A DNA stretch of 64,000 bases, from contig NC_052622.1 of NCBI RefSeq assembly GCF_016545825.1, forward strand, positions 13,211,001 through 13,275,000, in the 5' to 3' direction. A program made the translations under genes and the position numbers. Shown here in pieces: positions 11,270 through 22,965 of this stretch. The notes beneath the pieces were generated by a model. The model was given only the letters and a program-made list of their open reading frames with translations. It was not told where the DNA came from and searched no databases. Source of the stretch: Eucalyptus grandis. Its lineage: Eukaryota > Streptophyta > Magnoliopsida > Myrtales > Myrtaceae. The first letter of the stretch is position 1; every line of letters starts with the position of its first letter.

Positions 11270-13000
11270 AATGTGATTAGAACGGGATGTACTCTTGTGC
11301 ATGGTGTCTTATGTACGGCGATGGTTTGATCCCGTTGGGTGTTTTCTCTTCCCTGTTTTCTTTTTTCCGTCTCTCTGCATACGATGAACATCCGGTCGCC
11401 GGACGGAAAATCGGTTCGCCGGCGACGGAGATCTCGCTCACTGCTTGGCGAGATTGTCGCATCTGAACTTCGCGACACGCTTGAAGATAATTCGACATCC
11501 ACGTCCACTCCCCGTTCCGTTCCGTTCCGTTCCTAACTTGGGCCTATTAGCAAGCCCAAACATTATATAAATAAAGATGGATGCTTGATTGGTACATCTT
11601 TGATTCTTTTTATTTGGCCTTTTAGGCCTTTTTATAAGAATTAAGATCCTCAAAATTAGCGTTCTCTTGAATAAAGTAAAGTTTCCCCCTCAAATTTGGA
11701 CACGTCACCACCGAGAAAATTTGATTCTTTTTTTCTTTTCCTTTTCATTCTTTTTGCTACTTCTTTTCCGCCTCCTTTTCTCCAATTTTTCCCTTGCACG
11801 AAGCGAATCGCGCATGGCCTTACCAAGCTCGACCGTCGACTAGGAGCATGCCTAGCCAAGCTATCGCGGCCAGCCTTCGCTGCACCCGAGACGTTCCTTT
11901 TGCTACCGTGGTCACCTTGCGCATCAAGAGTGGGGTATAGGCACGCAATGCCCAGATTCAACATCATTAAGCCCGAGTGCCCCGTATCGCTCGAGACCGA
12001 GTGGCAATGTCATGGGGGTCATAAGGTCGTGACAAGTAGGCATTCGCTATGGGAAGAGAGGTACGGCGCTGTAGTTGACGGCAAGCCAAGCTTCAGTGGC
12101 AAGAGGTGCGAGCTGTGATGAGACTAGGCACGATAGTGGTGGCGTGGCGGGTGTGGTAGCACCAGCATTTCAGTGATAGGCGAAAAAGGAGGGAGAGAGA
12201 GGTATTTGGCGATTGGATATTTGGTGAAATTTTCAAAGACACAAGCATTTTGATCCACCAGGTAAAATTACTTCTTAAATTGCATTTATAACACAAAAAA
12301 TCAATGACTTGATAGATAAGTACCTAAATCACCTCTTAAATTGCTCGAAATAATTAGCTCATAAAAATATTTTTATCAACAATAATTTATGTCTAATTTT
12401 TTTTTGCAAATGGTACAAATATTTATTTTCGTTTATTTATTTAAAAAATATTTTTTTACCTCATTTATTTTTCATGAAAAAACAAAGGAGCACGAAGGCT
12501 TCATCATGTCTTTTCAACAACATTTAAAAATCAAAATAAAAGGTAATGCAGCCAGTAATGGAACCCTCAATTTTCTCCATCACCATTACGCTTTCTTTTC
12601 ACCATTAAAAACTTGAAAATTGCCAAGGTATTGCAGTAGAGAAGTAAAACCATATAGTAATTTTGTGTATAATTTATTCAAATCTAATCTCATATATAAT
12701 AATAATCTTTCTAAAACTAAATTATTCCCTGAACGGTTTGAAAAGCTAGTTGTGCCATAAGTCACCCTTTCACACCCTCAAATCCAATCGCATGTAATTA
12801 TACCAACTATAGTCATCTTCTCGTGTGAAGGCATCCAAAAAAGTAGAACTATCTCATTGAGGAAATTAGAAATCCATCAACAATAAGGGACAAACTCATC
12901 CACAAGTTTATGTACACATTGATCGCGCCAGAAATGTCGTCGAATTAGGGATTATTCTCCTCCTCTCGATGGCCTCATATCGCCGCCGCCACCAGGAGGT
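11270..13000. other. Intergenic with a GC-core repeat-like segment
   Basis: No recognisable gene. The stretch at 11700-12170 is a pyrimidine-rich run (TTTTTCTTTTCC type) followed by a GC-rich core with GCCTTACC, CGCGGCCAGCC and GGCGTGGCGGG. This architecture recurs at 16.85-17.4 kb and 63.1-63.5 kb. The long plus-strand open frame across it (11696-12118) has no domain and I regard it as chance. The rest is AT-rich. Confidence 0.45.
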
Positions 13001-13004
13001 CAAT

Positions 13005-16000
13005 CTAAGGGGAGGAAGCGGGAGGGATGCTGGCAATGCCTTGGCGTTGAAGCTCCCCCAACACACATTCCAGAGATGGAGGCTTTAAGCCGAGAGGAAG
13101 TGGCTGCCATGGCTTCGATAGGACCTCTCCGATGGCCGCATCGACGCTCTCACTCCACTGTTGAACATGACAATTACAAATAGAACAATGAAATAAAAGT
13201 CTGTCGAATTCGCATAATCATCGCAATGTATATGATTGAATGAGATCGTTGGAGGCTAATTACTTGGTGAAAATCAAATGAAGGTTGAGAGGAGGCCAAT
13301 TGCCCCGTTGGTGTCAGGACACCGATGCTAGGGTCTATTTTGTACACACCTTGATGATGCGGTATGCCTGGAACTGGTGCAAAACCAAATCCCTTCACAA
13401 CATCGAATCACGTATAATCATCAATATTTCACATATAACTATAGAAAATTTACATATAATAATATTGCTGGGTAGAATAGATATCAAATGTGCCATGTGT
13501 TGAAATCCCACGCATTCTCGTTGACTTTTTATATGAATGACACAATCAATCGATCCATATGACATATAAAGATGGAAGGGAGTCCGGCCCACTAAGACCT
13601 TATCACCTTTCATCGGAGATGAAGACCATGGTTTATGCCATGATCAAGTATAGGTGTTCTTGGATTTCTTTTTCGGGCTCATCATATGTTTACTCTAGGC
13701 TTAAACGTTGATACCCGTTTTATCTAATAAGTTGAATGGGATGAAAAATAAAAAAGGTATTAATTAATTATATAAATAAAATAATTAAGAACTATAATAA
13801 TTAGTCAATTTCCTAATTAGATAGTTAATTTCCTAATAAGATAGTGTGTGTGTGTATATCCCTTGATTCTTTACTCAAGCGTTCTTTTTTTTCACCTACA
13901 TATGTGCGGAGACACGATTGATTCATGAGATATTTGAGAAAAATTCATAAACACCAAATCTTATATTCTCTCACGGACAGCCCTATGTAAAATATTATGA
14001 CGTCAAAATAAACACAAAATCCTATTAATATCCAATCCTCAAAAATATCGTATATTTAAATTAAATAATCGCCATGTTGCAATTCTTACTTTTATGTATT
14101 TTACAAAAGAAACATCTGCAATACAAGAGTAGGTAAGAGGAATACTACCGTAGTTTTTGAAGCAACTTGGAGATACATTACCTAAAAACTTTTCATTGTT
14201 TGACTTGATAAATAATTTTATTTTATTTCTGTGTAACTTCATAAATATATATTCTTTTATTATCTTTCAAAAATATACTATGCAACTAAAATATAATAAA
14301 TTTATTTTCTTACCCTTGAAGGAACCAAAATTTCAACTAGTATATCTATAGCCTGGAACACCAATATAGGGCCATAACAAGCCGATGAGGAGAGTCCTAA
14401 GTTATTTCTAATTCTAGCTAAGTTACTACTTGAAATATAAGATATAACATGGAACTCGGGTGGGTGTCCTATGCTTACTTGCTGGTGCCAGTAGGAAGGG
14501 TCTGGAGGCGGCAATGGCGGTGGCGGAGGAGGATGTTCCAGCAACGGCGGCGGCACCCATGTTTGCAGTGGAGAAGGAACAAGTGACGGCTGAGAATGAA
14601 GCGGCCATGCGCCATGCTTTAGGGACGGGCTCAAGGTCGGGTGACCCCACACATGCAAGGGCCTGAAATGGTGCACGGAGGGCGGCGCGGGAGGGAACCC
14701 CATGGCGGGTGCCGCCCAAGGAGTCATGACCCTCTTGCTTCCGCCGCCGGCCGCGGCGGCCCCGCCGTAGATCTGGCGCCTCTTGCTCCATCTTGCTGCG
14801 TCCGCTTCGAGAGATTGCAGGTGCCTCTTCTGCGATCGGTACTTCTGCCACATTTCGCACCTCAACATCAGTACTCAAACGTCTCCTCGCCGTCTAACAA
14901 ACTACACTGGCCTCGGCCGACTCGGTTTTAATCAGATCTAAAATTAACCCGACATCCTTAGTTAATCCATCCACATTCCACCAAAATTTAGAAGCTCTTT
15001 TGCTAAATCCTAGCGAATTAGCCAAATGGTATTGATGAAAAACGCTAAGAACACATGAGAAAATGGAAGATCGAATGGATTTTGTACTTGAAGGTGGCTT
15101 GCAATGTTGTGGCGATTGAGAGAATCGTTGCCCATGAGCTCCAAGATCCGGGAAGGAACTGCCTTGTCCACCCCTAATTGCTCCACTGCTTGCACGAACT
15201 TCCTATGCAGATCTGGTGTCCAGTCCACCTGCACAAGCACAGACAATTACACAAGCCAAATTTAGAAGTTGACATCGCTTAAAGACACGAATAAAGTACA
15301 AACAATCTTGATTAGCGCGAAGTGGGAAGCCGGAGAACCGAGCAACGTGCGGCCTCGACTCGCCAATTGTCGTCCGGGACTCCGGCTCGCGTCGTAATCG
15401 TGTAAGTACAATCATGTCAAGCAAGTTTACATGACTGAGTGACGATTAGTTTGCAATTTGAGTAAGATGCATTTGCGTTTTGGTTCTTTTACCTTGAATT
15501 TTCTCTTCCCTTGAGCTTGAGGATTAGTTTTACCTTGAGCAGCAGCAGCAGCAGCAGCAGCAGAACTTCTTCTTCCTCTATCCCTTTCCTCTTTCCTCTT
15601 CCCACCACTCCGCCCTTCCCTCTTCTTCTCACTCCCTTCCCCGCCGCTCGAGCTCACCTCCCCCGCCCCCGCTCCCGCTCCGCTCCCGCTCCCGCCCTGA
15701 CCCCGAGCCCGAGCCCGACCTCTCTTCTGCCTCCGATAATTCCTTCGGACCTCCACCATCCCAGGTCACGCTTGGATTCGCCTTGGCCTGATTCTCGGAC
15801 CCCGTAGAGAACTCGGTTGAGACCTCGGCCGCGTCCATCTCCAAATCCGGCAAGGCATCGTCCCCGGCAAAGATGTCGTCGAAGTTGATGCTGTCAAGCA
15901 AGTCGCCCGCGTCGGAGAAGTTGAGGAACAGCGCGACATCGTCCTCTCCTCCTCCTCCTCCTCCGCCGGCGCCGGCGCCGGCGATGGAGAAGCAGGTCTC

Positions 16001-16054
16001 TCCTCGGCGGGTCTCATCGCCTCTCTCTTCCCTCAAAGGAGGCACGGCAAGCAT
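13005..16054 (-). CDS. GLK: GOLDEN2-LIKE (GLK) GARP transcription factor, frame break in exon 1
   Basis: Minus-strand exons: 16054-15493, 15228-15088, 14844-14479, 13392-13264 and 13157-13005. GLKs are nuclear GARP/Myb-like activators of photosynthesis and chloroplast genes. Exon 1 starts [12 protein letters not shown] and has the acidic motif [20 protein letters not shown]. Exon 2 is the DNA-binding helix set [20 protein letters not shown] through RHNIASHLQ. Exon 3 has KYRSQKRHL, the ADAARW version of the AREAEA box, and [12 protein letters not shown]. Exon 5 is the GCT box [15 protein letters not shown] ... PLPLGL, ending IPPASSP-stop. Exons 2-5 keep phase 0 exactly. Exon 1 is 562 bases, one more than a multiple of three: the first frame stops at 15629, while the GKRKFK end needed for splicing is in the next frame. 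One extra base in the G-rich repeat at about 15650-15730 would explain it. Read without the break the protein is about 449 residues. A small additional exon inside the 1.1-kb intron at 13393-14478 is possible. Confidence 0.88.
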
Positions 16055-16520
16055 TCCCAAATCTCTATCTTCTTCAAGCGTGCATGGAACAAAAAGGCGC
16101 AAACGAAAGCTTCGAAATCCTAGCAACACGGTCGAGCTTTTATGCAGGCAAGTGCTCGTGCCCTGGTACAAAATGGCATCAGTTCAGATGGAGGACCCCG
16201 GACCCAGAGGGACAGAGATGACAGTGTCGACGAGTGGGGTGCTGTCCTCTGTCGGTTTCCCGGAGGGTCGTGAGTGGGAAATGATCCCCAAAGCTCTCTC
16301 CACCACAACTCGAGAAATTTTGTATTTTATGCTTTCTTGTCCCTGTCTAGGGTTCGTTGCTGCATCCTATCTCCTCGTGTCTCTTCTCTCCCTCTTTTGT
16401 TTCTTTGCCTTTTCTGGGTCTGTGGATCCCCTTTTTTCCTGAATATCTTTTTAAAGGGGAGAGGAGAGGGGGAGAAGGATCAGAGGAACTCGTGAAGTAT
16501 GATTAATTTTTCTTAGTATG
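16055..16520 (-). promoter_or_regulatory. GLK 5' leader and proximal promoter
   Basis: Sequence directly upstream of the GLK start. It is CT-rich on the plus strand (16370-16450) and carries a spurious plus-strand frame (15873-16442) that runs antisense to exon 1 and its leader. Further up, a CACGTG G-box lies at 16816-16821, about 760 bases from the ATG. Whether it acts on GLK is inference. Confidence 0.4.
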
Positions 16521-16849
16521 AAAGGATGAAGGTGGTATTGAATGGATTCACTGGTGTGGCGTGCGTGTATATCCGTGGGTACAGTGATGGTGTAGGGATT
16601 GAAAGCGATGGGGGGCTCTCTTGAGATGGCCGAAGCAAGAATTGACCTTGATCCTTTCCTTTGGTGGACCGACGGATATCGGCAGTTGTGCTTGGTCCTG
16701 TGGTGATAGGAAGGGGTCTACCAAGGATCTTATAGCTGATTATGATGTGGGTTTTCATCGTGCTTAGACACGTTAGTCATATCTTTTCGGATTTAATTGT
16801 AAACGTCATCGATCTCACGTGACACGACGTGAACGTTGATAATGTTTTT

Positions 16850-17420
16850 AAATAATTTTTTGTAATTATTTTTTCTCCTTTTCTCTTTCCCTTCTCTTCC
16901 TGTCCGTGCTGATTACTGGCTGCTGACCATTGGCCATGGCCTACGAGGGCCTCCCTTTGCCAAATCTAATGAGGGCAAGGCTCGATGGGGCTGCCTTGGT
17001 TTGCGTGAGGACGATTGCCTATGATGGCCATCCTCACCATGGCGAGGCTAACTATCACCTAGGCTAGGCCGACGATGGTCAATCAACGCAACATGGACAT
17101 TTTTTTTTTCCTTTTCTCTCTTTCCCTCTCTTTCTTCTAGAAGCCAATCACCAACCACAGGCCATGGCTAGCAAGGGCCACCTTTGCCCAAGCCAAGGTG
17201 AGGCTCGTCGGGTCTCGCCACATTTGGCCAGGTGAGCCGTCTCCCTAGCATTATGTACAGCCGGAGCACTTGCAGGGACATGGTTTTTGTTAATTCTTGA
17301 ATACCGCAGAACACTGGATGGTGTGAGGCCACCCATCACAAGTCGTGGCCTGTGGCCGGCGGTCGGCCACTAGGAAAAAGAAAAGGTAACGAAAAATAAA
17401 ACAAAAATTATAAAAAAAAT
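16850..17420. repeat. Repeat-like segment with pyrimidine arm and GC-rich core
   Basis: AT-rich arms (TTTTTTGTAATTATTTTTTC at 16857 and an A-rich opposite arm at 17370-17425) enclose pyrimidine tracts and a GC-rich core with repeated GGCCATGG, GGCGAGGC, GCCAAGG and GGCCGG motifs. No transposase or other domain is readable. I interpret it as a non-autonomous element or a degenerate captured fragment. Confidence 0.4.
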
Positions 17421-17860
17421 TTCACGTCAGTACCGATCATATCGCATAGGATAGCTAACGTCTACATCGATAATTTTCAAATTTAACACATTTAAATGAG
17501 GAGATGGTTGAGATGCAATAACACAATCATCTATTATCTATTGGAGACAATTCCTTATCTGCAAACGTGTACTGGATATTCACAAGGACTATATGAAGTG
17601 CAACGAGTGGTTTAGTTATCATCAAAAGTCATGGCCAACGAAAAATTATTAGGCGAAAAGTCGATAGTTTCGGCTTATGCATTAATGATTATCATGCTTT
17701 GCACGGAAATTTGAATTCAACTTAAAGATTTCTAGCTCATTCTTTTCTCAAATTACAAAAGCTAGTTACACGTTTCAAAATCTCATTGTCTCATTCCATA
17801 AAGAGAGGTCGGAGGCATTGATAGTGATATTTGGGAATTGCTATTTTCCCTTTTTAAGGA
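17421..17860. other. Intergenic, no gene seen
   Basis: AT-rich spacer with nothing recognisable. Confidence 0.4.
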
Positions 17861-17861
17861 A

Positions 17862-18124
17862 AATTGTTCAAAAGTTCCTAAACTTAATGTATGTGAATTG
17901 TTTCATTCCTAAACTTTGCAATGTGGCTAACTTAGTTCTAAACATGTTGATTATTTGCTAAGATAGTCATTCCAATCAATTTTGGCTGTAAATTGTTGAA
18001 AATTGGCCGGAAAACTAAATTCATAAATCATCTAAAGGTTTAGGGTTAAATTGATCACAATAAAATATTTAAAACTAAATTGGCCTTCATATAATAGAAT
18101 TATGACTTTTTAGACAATTATCTC
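17862..18124. mobile_element. Putative short MITE with imperfect inverted ends
   Basis: The left end (GGAAAATTGTTCAAAAGTTC) and the complement of the right end (GAGATAATTGTCTAAAAAGT) match with a few differences. The interior carries repeated 'gattaaattgac / taaattgatc' type words that recur at 50.6, 54.7 and 55.8 kb. No clear target duplication was seen, so the class is open. Confidence 0.4.
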
Positions 18125-18892
18125 TTTCTTTCTTTTTTCTATTTATCTTGTGGAAATTAAATGAGCTTTTTTGTATTAATCCATATATTCAAAATCCGTG
18201 ATAGTAGAACTTTAACATTACTTATTTAATACCATTCGTTTGCCGGTGTCTTTCATCCCAGGAGTATTCCGTAAAAAGTATATGCAACTTGCAAATGTTT
18301 GCCAAAAATTCAAAAACGTGTATTTTAATGAGGAAAATAATGTTAAAATATATTATACTACTTATTTACAGAAGCGATGAATCTTATACACATATAGTCT
18401 CCCTCTATTGAATAACATGTATGCGCAAATTTAGCTAGCATGAATGCAGACGGAAGACTCAAGAGAAGTTCTTCAACTTAAAAAATATTTTTCAAGTGAA
18501 GAGACTGTCTCCATTGGGAAAGTGGGCTTTAAATTTCAGCCATACATAATCAGAAAGGCAACATAAAAACGGAAACACGAACGTGCGATTGAAACCCATT
18601 ATTTTTCAGGAAAGGAAAAGAAAATTAAGTGGAGATAGGAAAAGGACACACATCTTTTATTTAGGGGGTGGTCCAGCCGTGACAAGGACTCCCTCAAAAT
18701 CTTTTAGGCAATCAGATGGGTCCCCCAAAATGACAATAATTTCATTTGGTGATTCAAACCCAAGTGACTAAAAACTGTGATCTGACTAGACATCTAGAAA
18801 GTGACTTTTTATTTGGTACACCACATTTATGAAGCTTAATTCACACGGTCAGAATGGACGACAATGAATGAACTGCCATGCTAATAATTTTA

Positions 18893-19409
18893 GGGTTAAT
18901 ATCCTGAAAAATCCCAAACTGATACATTTGTGATAAATTTATCCCAAATTATTTTTTTGATTATGAAAACCCCAAACCCAGTTTTGCGACAAATTTACTC
19001 CGACTGACCATAAAAAAAAAAAAATCCTAAATTGATATATTTGTGACAAATTTACCCCCAAACTAATTTATTCGACCGCAAAAAACCCTAAACTGATAAA
19101 TTTGTGAAAAATGTACCATTTGCTAAATTGGATTAATACCACAAAAAAATTATAAAAATTGTAAACTTTGACAAACGAATTATAAAATCCCAAATTTGTA
19201 TACTAGTAAATTATCACGTGTCATTTAATTTAATAAATTGACAATAAAATTTAACGAAAACTAATAGAGGGTAAATTTGTCACAAGTATATTAGTTTGGG
19301 GTAAATTTGTCAAAAATATACCAGTTTGGGATTTTTGGTGGTCAAAAAAATAGTTTGGAGTAAATTTGTCACAAGTGTATCAATTTGAGGTTTTTCAGGG
19401 TATTAACCC
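18893..19409. mobile_element. Mutator-type MITE, 9-bp target duplication
   Basis: The 517-bp element starts GGGTTAATATCCTGAAAAAT and its opposite end, read on the minus strand, starts GGGTTAATACCCTGAAAAAC. The inverted similarity extends well over 60 bases (TTTGTGACAAATTTACCCCAAACT words repeat on both arms). Immediately outside, ATAATTTTA is present on both sides (18884-18892 and 19410-19418), an exact 9-bp duplication as made by Mutator-like transposases. No coding capacity is present. Both termini and the duplication are directly visible. Confidence 0.8.
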
Positions 19410-19418
19410 ATAATTTTA

Positions 19419-21800
19419 TGATGAAAATTGACTTAGAAATTATATAAAATTTTATGCAAAGGTTTAAGACTGAATTTGAAAAAATTATAAAAAAAAATTA
19501 GAGTCAAATTGATATTGATACAATATGTTTACGACTGATTGGATAATTTTCTTTCTAGATAAGTGTCATGCATAATTGTGGAATCAAAATGTTTATGTGT
19601 TCCAAGCATTATATATAAAAAAAAAAAAGTATTCCAAAAAAACTTGTTTGCAATTTGTCAATCATGATTGTCCTCTCTTTTTCTCTTTTTCCTTTTTTTT
19701 TTTTTTTTTCCAATCTCACCCTTGCAGAAAATACGTTTGCTTTGATTCTGAAAAGTATTTTTATTTATGATCGTTTTGCCGCTTCAAATTTTTGAGAAAT
19801 TTCCATATGACTTTGATTTTAAATATCTACTTTATATACTTTTTGACATGTCTTAGGTGTTTATTATTAAGTAAAAGTCAAATTCTATACGTTAAAAGCA
19901 AAAGGTGTAAATCTAAAGTTGATTTTTAAGCTACCTTGACAGGTTACAATCATACTAAATTCGCTCTGTGAGATTTTAGCAGTTCTTCAAAGTTAATGTG
20001 TAAAATGAATCCTATCTTAGGTTTTTCATCCATCATGAGTGAATGAAAGAAAAACTCTAAGTTGATTGTAGACATTTATGTGTTTATAGGAATTTTGCCA
20101 TAAGGGCCTTGGGACAAGTAGAGGGTGGCACCGACTTGGAGTAAGTGCCATTGTCAAAGCGAACTTTCGTACAAAGGGAAGGTGGTGATAGTATCGGGAT
20201 TGCCAAAATATAACAATAGAATGAGGCCCAAAACGCCCAATTCGGGCTCCGTCTACTTCAACTGCTTAAGCAAACAAATCGTCTCGGTCATGAGAGATGA
20301 GCTCAATCCCAAATGTGGCTACCCAATCAGACATCAAATAGGCCAATCACAAGAGAGAAATGGTATGATGGTTCGCCATTTTTCACCCTTTCTTTCTAAA
20401 GGGTGTAAATAGAATAAAAAAAATCTGAAGCGTGAGGCTTGGTATGGCGAACCCTCGAATTTTTTATTCGTCTGCTAAATGTCATGTTTTGCATAACTTG
20501 AATCTCATCGCCCCTTTCTAACGTAGTTCCGATCTCAACAAGATGTGTGAATGTACAGGTTGAGATGGTCCACTACTTGTCGGTCAGAAAGAAGAAATTA
20601 TCTACTCAAAAAGCTGAGAAGACCTGCGCCAAAAAAAAAAAAAAAAAAGAAGAAAAAAGCTGAGAAGACAAAACAATCGTGGACCAACGAGGCAACAACC
20701 TATTGACAGTAGTAGGCCTAGAAATCTACCAGTCTTATGTTCTTGTTTTTTTTCAGAGCTGTTTTGTGGAGGAGTTGACCACAATCATGCACCGTTTTAA
20801 CCTTCCCTACAGTATCCATGCGGGGAATATTCCACCATCGATTTGGCACCTCTCTTCAGCTCCCCTTTTCCTCACACTTGCTCCATACAAAGAAGTGAAA
20901 TACCACATGAGGAAAGAGGTCATGTATTCCATGCCTTAATGCAACCATGTTAGTCCCTAGCACGATTAGGGCCGAGGGTGAGGATCCGACCTAAGCATGC
21001 GTGGTTATACCGATTAGCACGTCTGGGTTGAGATGTGATTTATATTTCCTATCGACAAGAAGGCACGAGAATCTCGCTCCCCAATGAGCAAATGGGGTCT
21101 AGGGAGAGCCCCAACAGAGGTTGCAAGGGCAGCACCCTCGAGCCACCTAGAAACTTAAATAATTTGAGCCCATATTTTATTAATAATTTAGGATTGGGCT
21201 CATGAATAATTATTAGATATATATATATAATCTCTTTCTCTTGCAATTAAGGGATGTGATAGAGAGTTAGGGAGTGCTAATTATAGTGGAAATATCTACT
21301 GGATGGACGTAGCCCTATTTTAAGGATGAATCATGATAAAATCTTGTGTTTCAAATTCTTTTTCTAGCTTTTATTCTCCCTTTTCTAGTGATTGTAAGCC
21401 GAAATGTTATTGTCTGGAAATCAAGTGGCGTGTTGACCCTCGATGCTCAAGCCAGTGGGGAAAAAAGAGAGGATAATATTGGAGAATTGAGAAGCTTGGA
21501 TTAAACATGGGAGAGTCAACCCATATATGCTTTTCATTCATCATATTCCATGGCAGGTTGAGAAGCTCAACACTTAGCAACGACGACCTTGGCCACCGCT
21601 AATCCGGTAGGTTGAAGGCGAAGTTAAAGTTAGATGACCCATTCGAGATTGAATAAGTGGAATTATAACACCAAGAGGGGCATCATTAGTCGAAGGCTAA
21701 GCCCAATTTGTCCCAGCGGATTACAATCAAAAAAATAAAAATCGTGCCATTGGTTCAATATTAATTTCGAAAAAAAAAAACACGATAACCGATTAATTTT
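19419..21800. other. Intergenic, no gene seen
   Basis: AT-rich spacer with poly-T and poly-A runs (19690-19711, 20631-20649). Frames at 20125-20412 and 20679-20939 have no recognisable domain and no supporting splice sites. A few GC-richer patches (20940-21130, 21560-21720) look like degenerate repeat remnants. Confidence 0.4.
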
Positions 21801-21804
21801 TATC

Positions 21805-22192
21805 GGGTTAATACTATCAAAACTCTAAATTTGTACGCTCATACCACATTTACCCCAAACTACCTTTTGTGTCACAAGAAGTCTCAAAGTACCATGCTGC
21901 ACTTCATCTAAACTCGTGCACTTGTGCCACATTTACGGCATTAACATCTAAACTTGTGCACTTATGTCACATTTATGTCAAATTAATGTCATGAAAAATT
22001 TCAAATAGATACATCCGTGTCACATTTATCCCTAAAGAATTTCGAAAATTACCACAACTTGGGGTAAATGGGACATAGGTATACAATTTGCGGTAAATGT
22101 TGCACAAGTATATCAATTTTTAGAATTTTTCTTGACCTAAAAATTAATTTAAAGTAAATATGACACGGACGTAATTTTGGTGGTAGCAGCCT
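21805..22192. mobile_element. Diverged relative of the Mutator-type MITE
   Basis: It begins GGGTTAATACTATCAAAACT, and the complement of its right end reads GGCTGCTACCACCAAAATTA. Both arms carry the ACATTTACCCCAAACT word seen in the 18.9-kb element. The flanks share TTTTTAT, an imperfect candidate target duplication. It looks like an older, degraded member of the same family. Confidence 0.5.
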
Positions 22193-22589
22193 TTTTATTT
22201 TATTTTATTCAATTTTAGCTTATTCAAAATAGATTACACATTAGTAGGCATTACAATGGCACAGAGCCAAGACGCCAGCACATGCACACCACTGCTGGGA
22301 TCGTAAGTCAGGCGAGCACACCCACATGAACTTGGCTAGTCTGGGGGCACGGCCGGTGTTAAGCCCCCACACGGACATGCGACGCTCATCAGTAAATCGT
22401 GCATTTTCCTTTGAAGCCCATTCTCCGAAATTAAAAATTCAAAAATAATTTGTCATTATCCCCAAAAAATAAAAATCACGTCATTCATCCAATATTAATT
22501 TCGAAAAAAAATACACAATGACCATGTATTTTTATTTGAATTAATACCATAAAAAAACTTCAATTGGTAACCCAGGAAACCTCGAAAGT

Positions 22590-22965
22590 CGACAGCCGGC
22601 GGGAAGAAGCGCGGGGGCAGCCTGGCCCACCACACTCACGCAAATGGCGGATTAAGTCACCCCCGCGACGCATTGGAGATTCAAATCCCTCCCCTTCACG
22701 AGGGGGAGAGGGCCCAAAGCTAGCAACGCCACCCAGGTGGGTGGTACCTAAAACTTATTTTTGTCGTAAAAACCTCTTGAAGTATCGCGTCGCATACCAT
22801 CGCACTGAGTAGCGTTGCTGCCTTCGGGTTTTCTCCTCTTCACGAAAGAGAGAAGTTCGAATCCCTAACACGTTGCAAGTAGACTTACATGCTTCACGAG
22901 GGTGGTAGGCCCCAGGCTGACTATCGGCTTACGGTTTTCCTAGATCATCAAAAAAAAAAATTCTC
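22590..22965. repeat. Putative tRNA-related SINE pair
   Basis: Two adjacent segments carry box-B-like words of RNA polymerase III promoters: GATTCAAATCC at 22679 and GTTCGAATCC at 22855. The second segment ends in GGTTTTCCTAGATCATC followed by a run of A (22950-22960), a SINE-like tail. Box A is not convincing in either copy, so the assignment is tentative. Confidence 0.35.

Noticed and set aside
10833..11508. Long minus-strand frames opposite the small PDCD4-like gene
   Set aside because: They are antisense shadows of a GC-rich coding strand, with low-complexity Arg/Pro/Leu content and no domain.
11696..12118. 140-residue plus-strand open frame
   Set aside because: It begins in a pyrimidine tract (Phe/Leu-rich) and runs into a GC-rich repeat core; no domain, splice support or promoter.
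14460..16442. Plus-strand frames across the GLK exons (for example 14460-14931, 15511-15807, 15873-16442)
   Set aside because: They are antisense to well-supported GLK exons and consist of Ser/Pro/Arg-rich low-complexity sequence.
20125..20412. 95-residue plus-strand frame
   Set aside because: No recognisable motif, lies among repeat fragments and lacks gene-like flanks.
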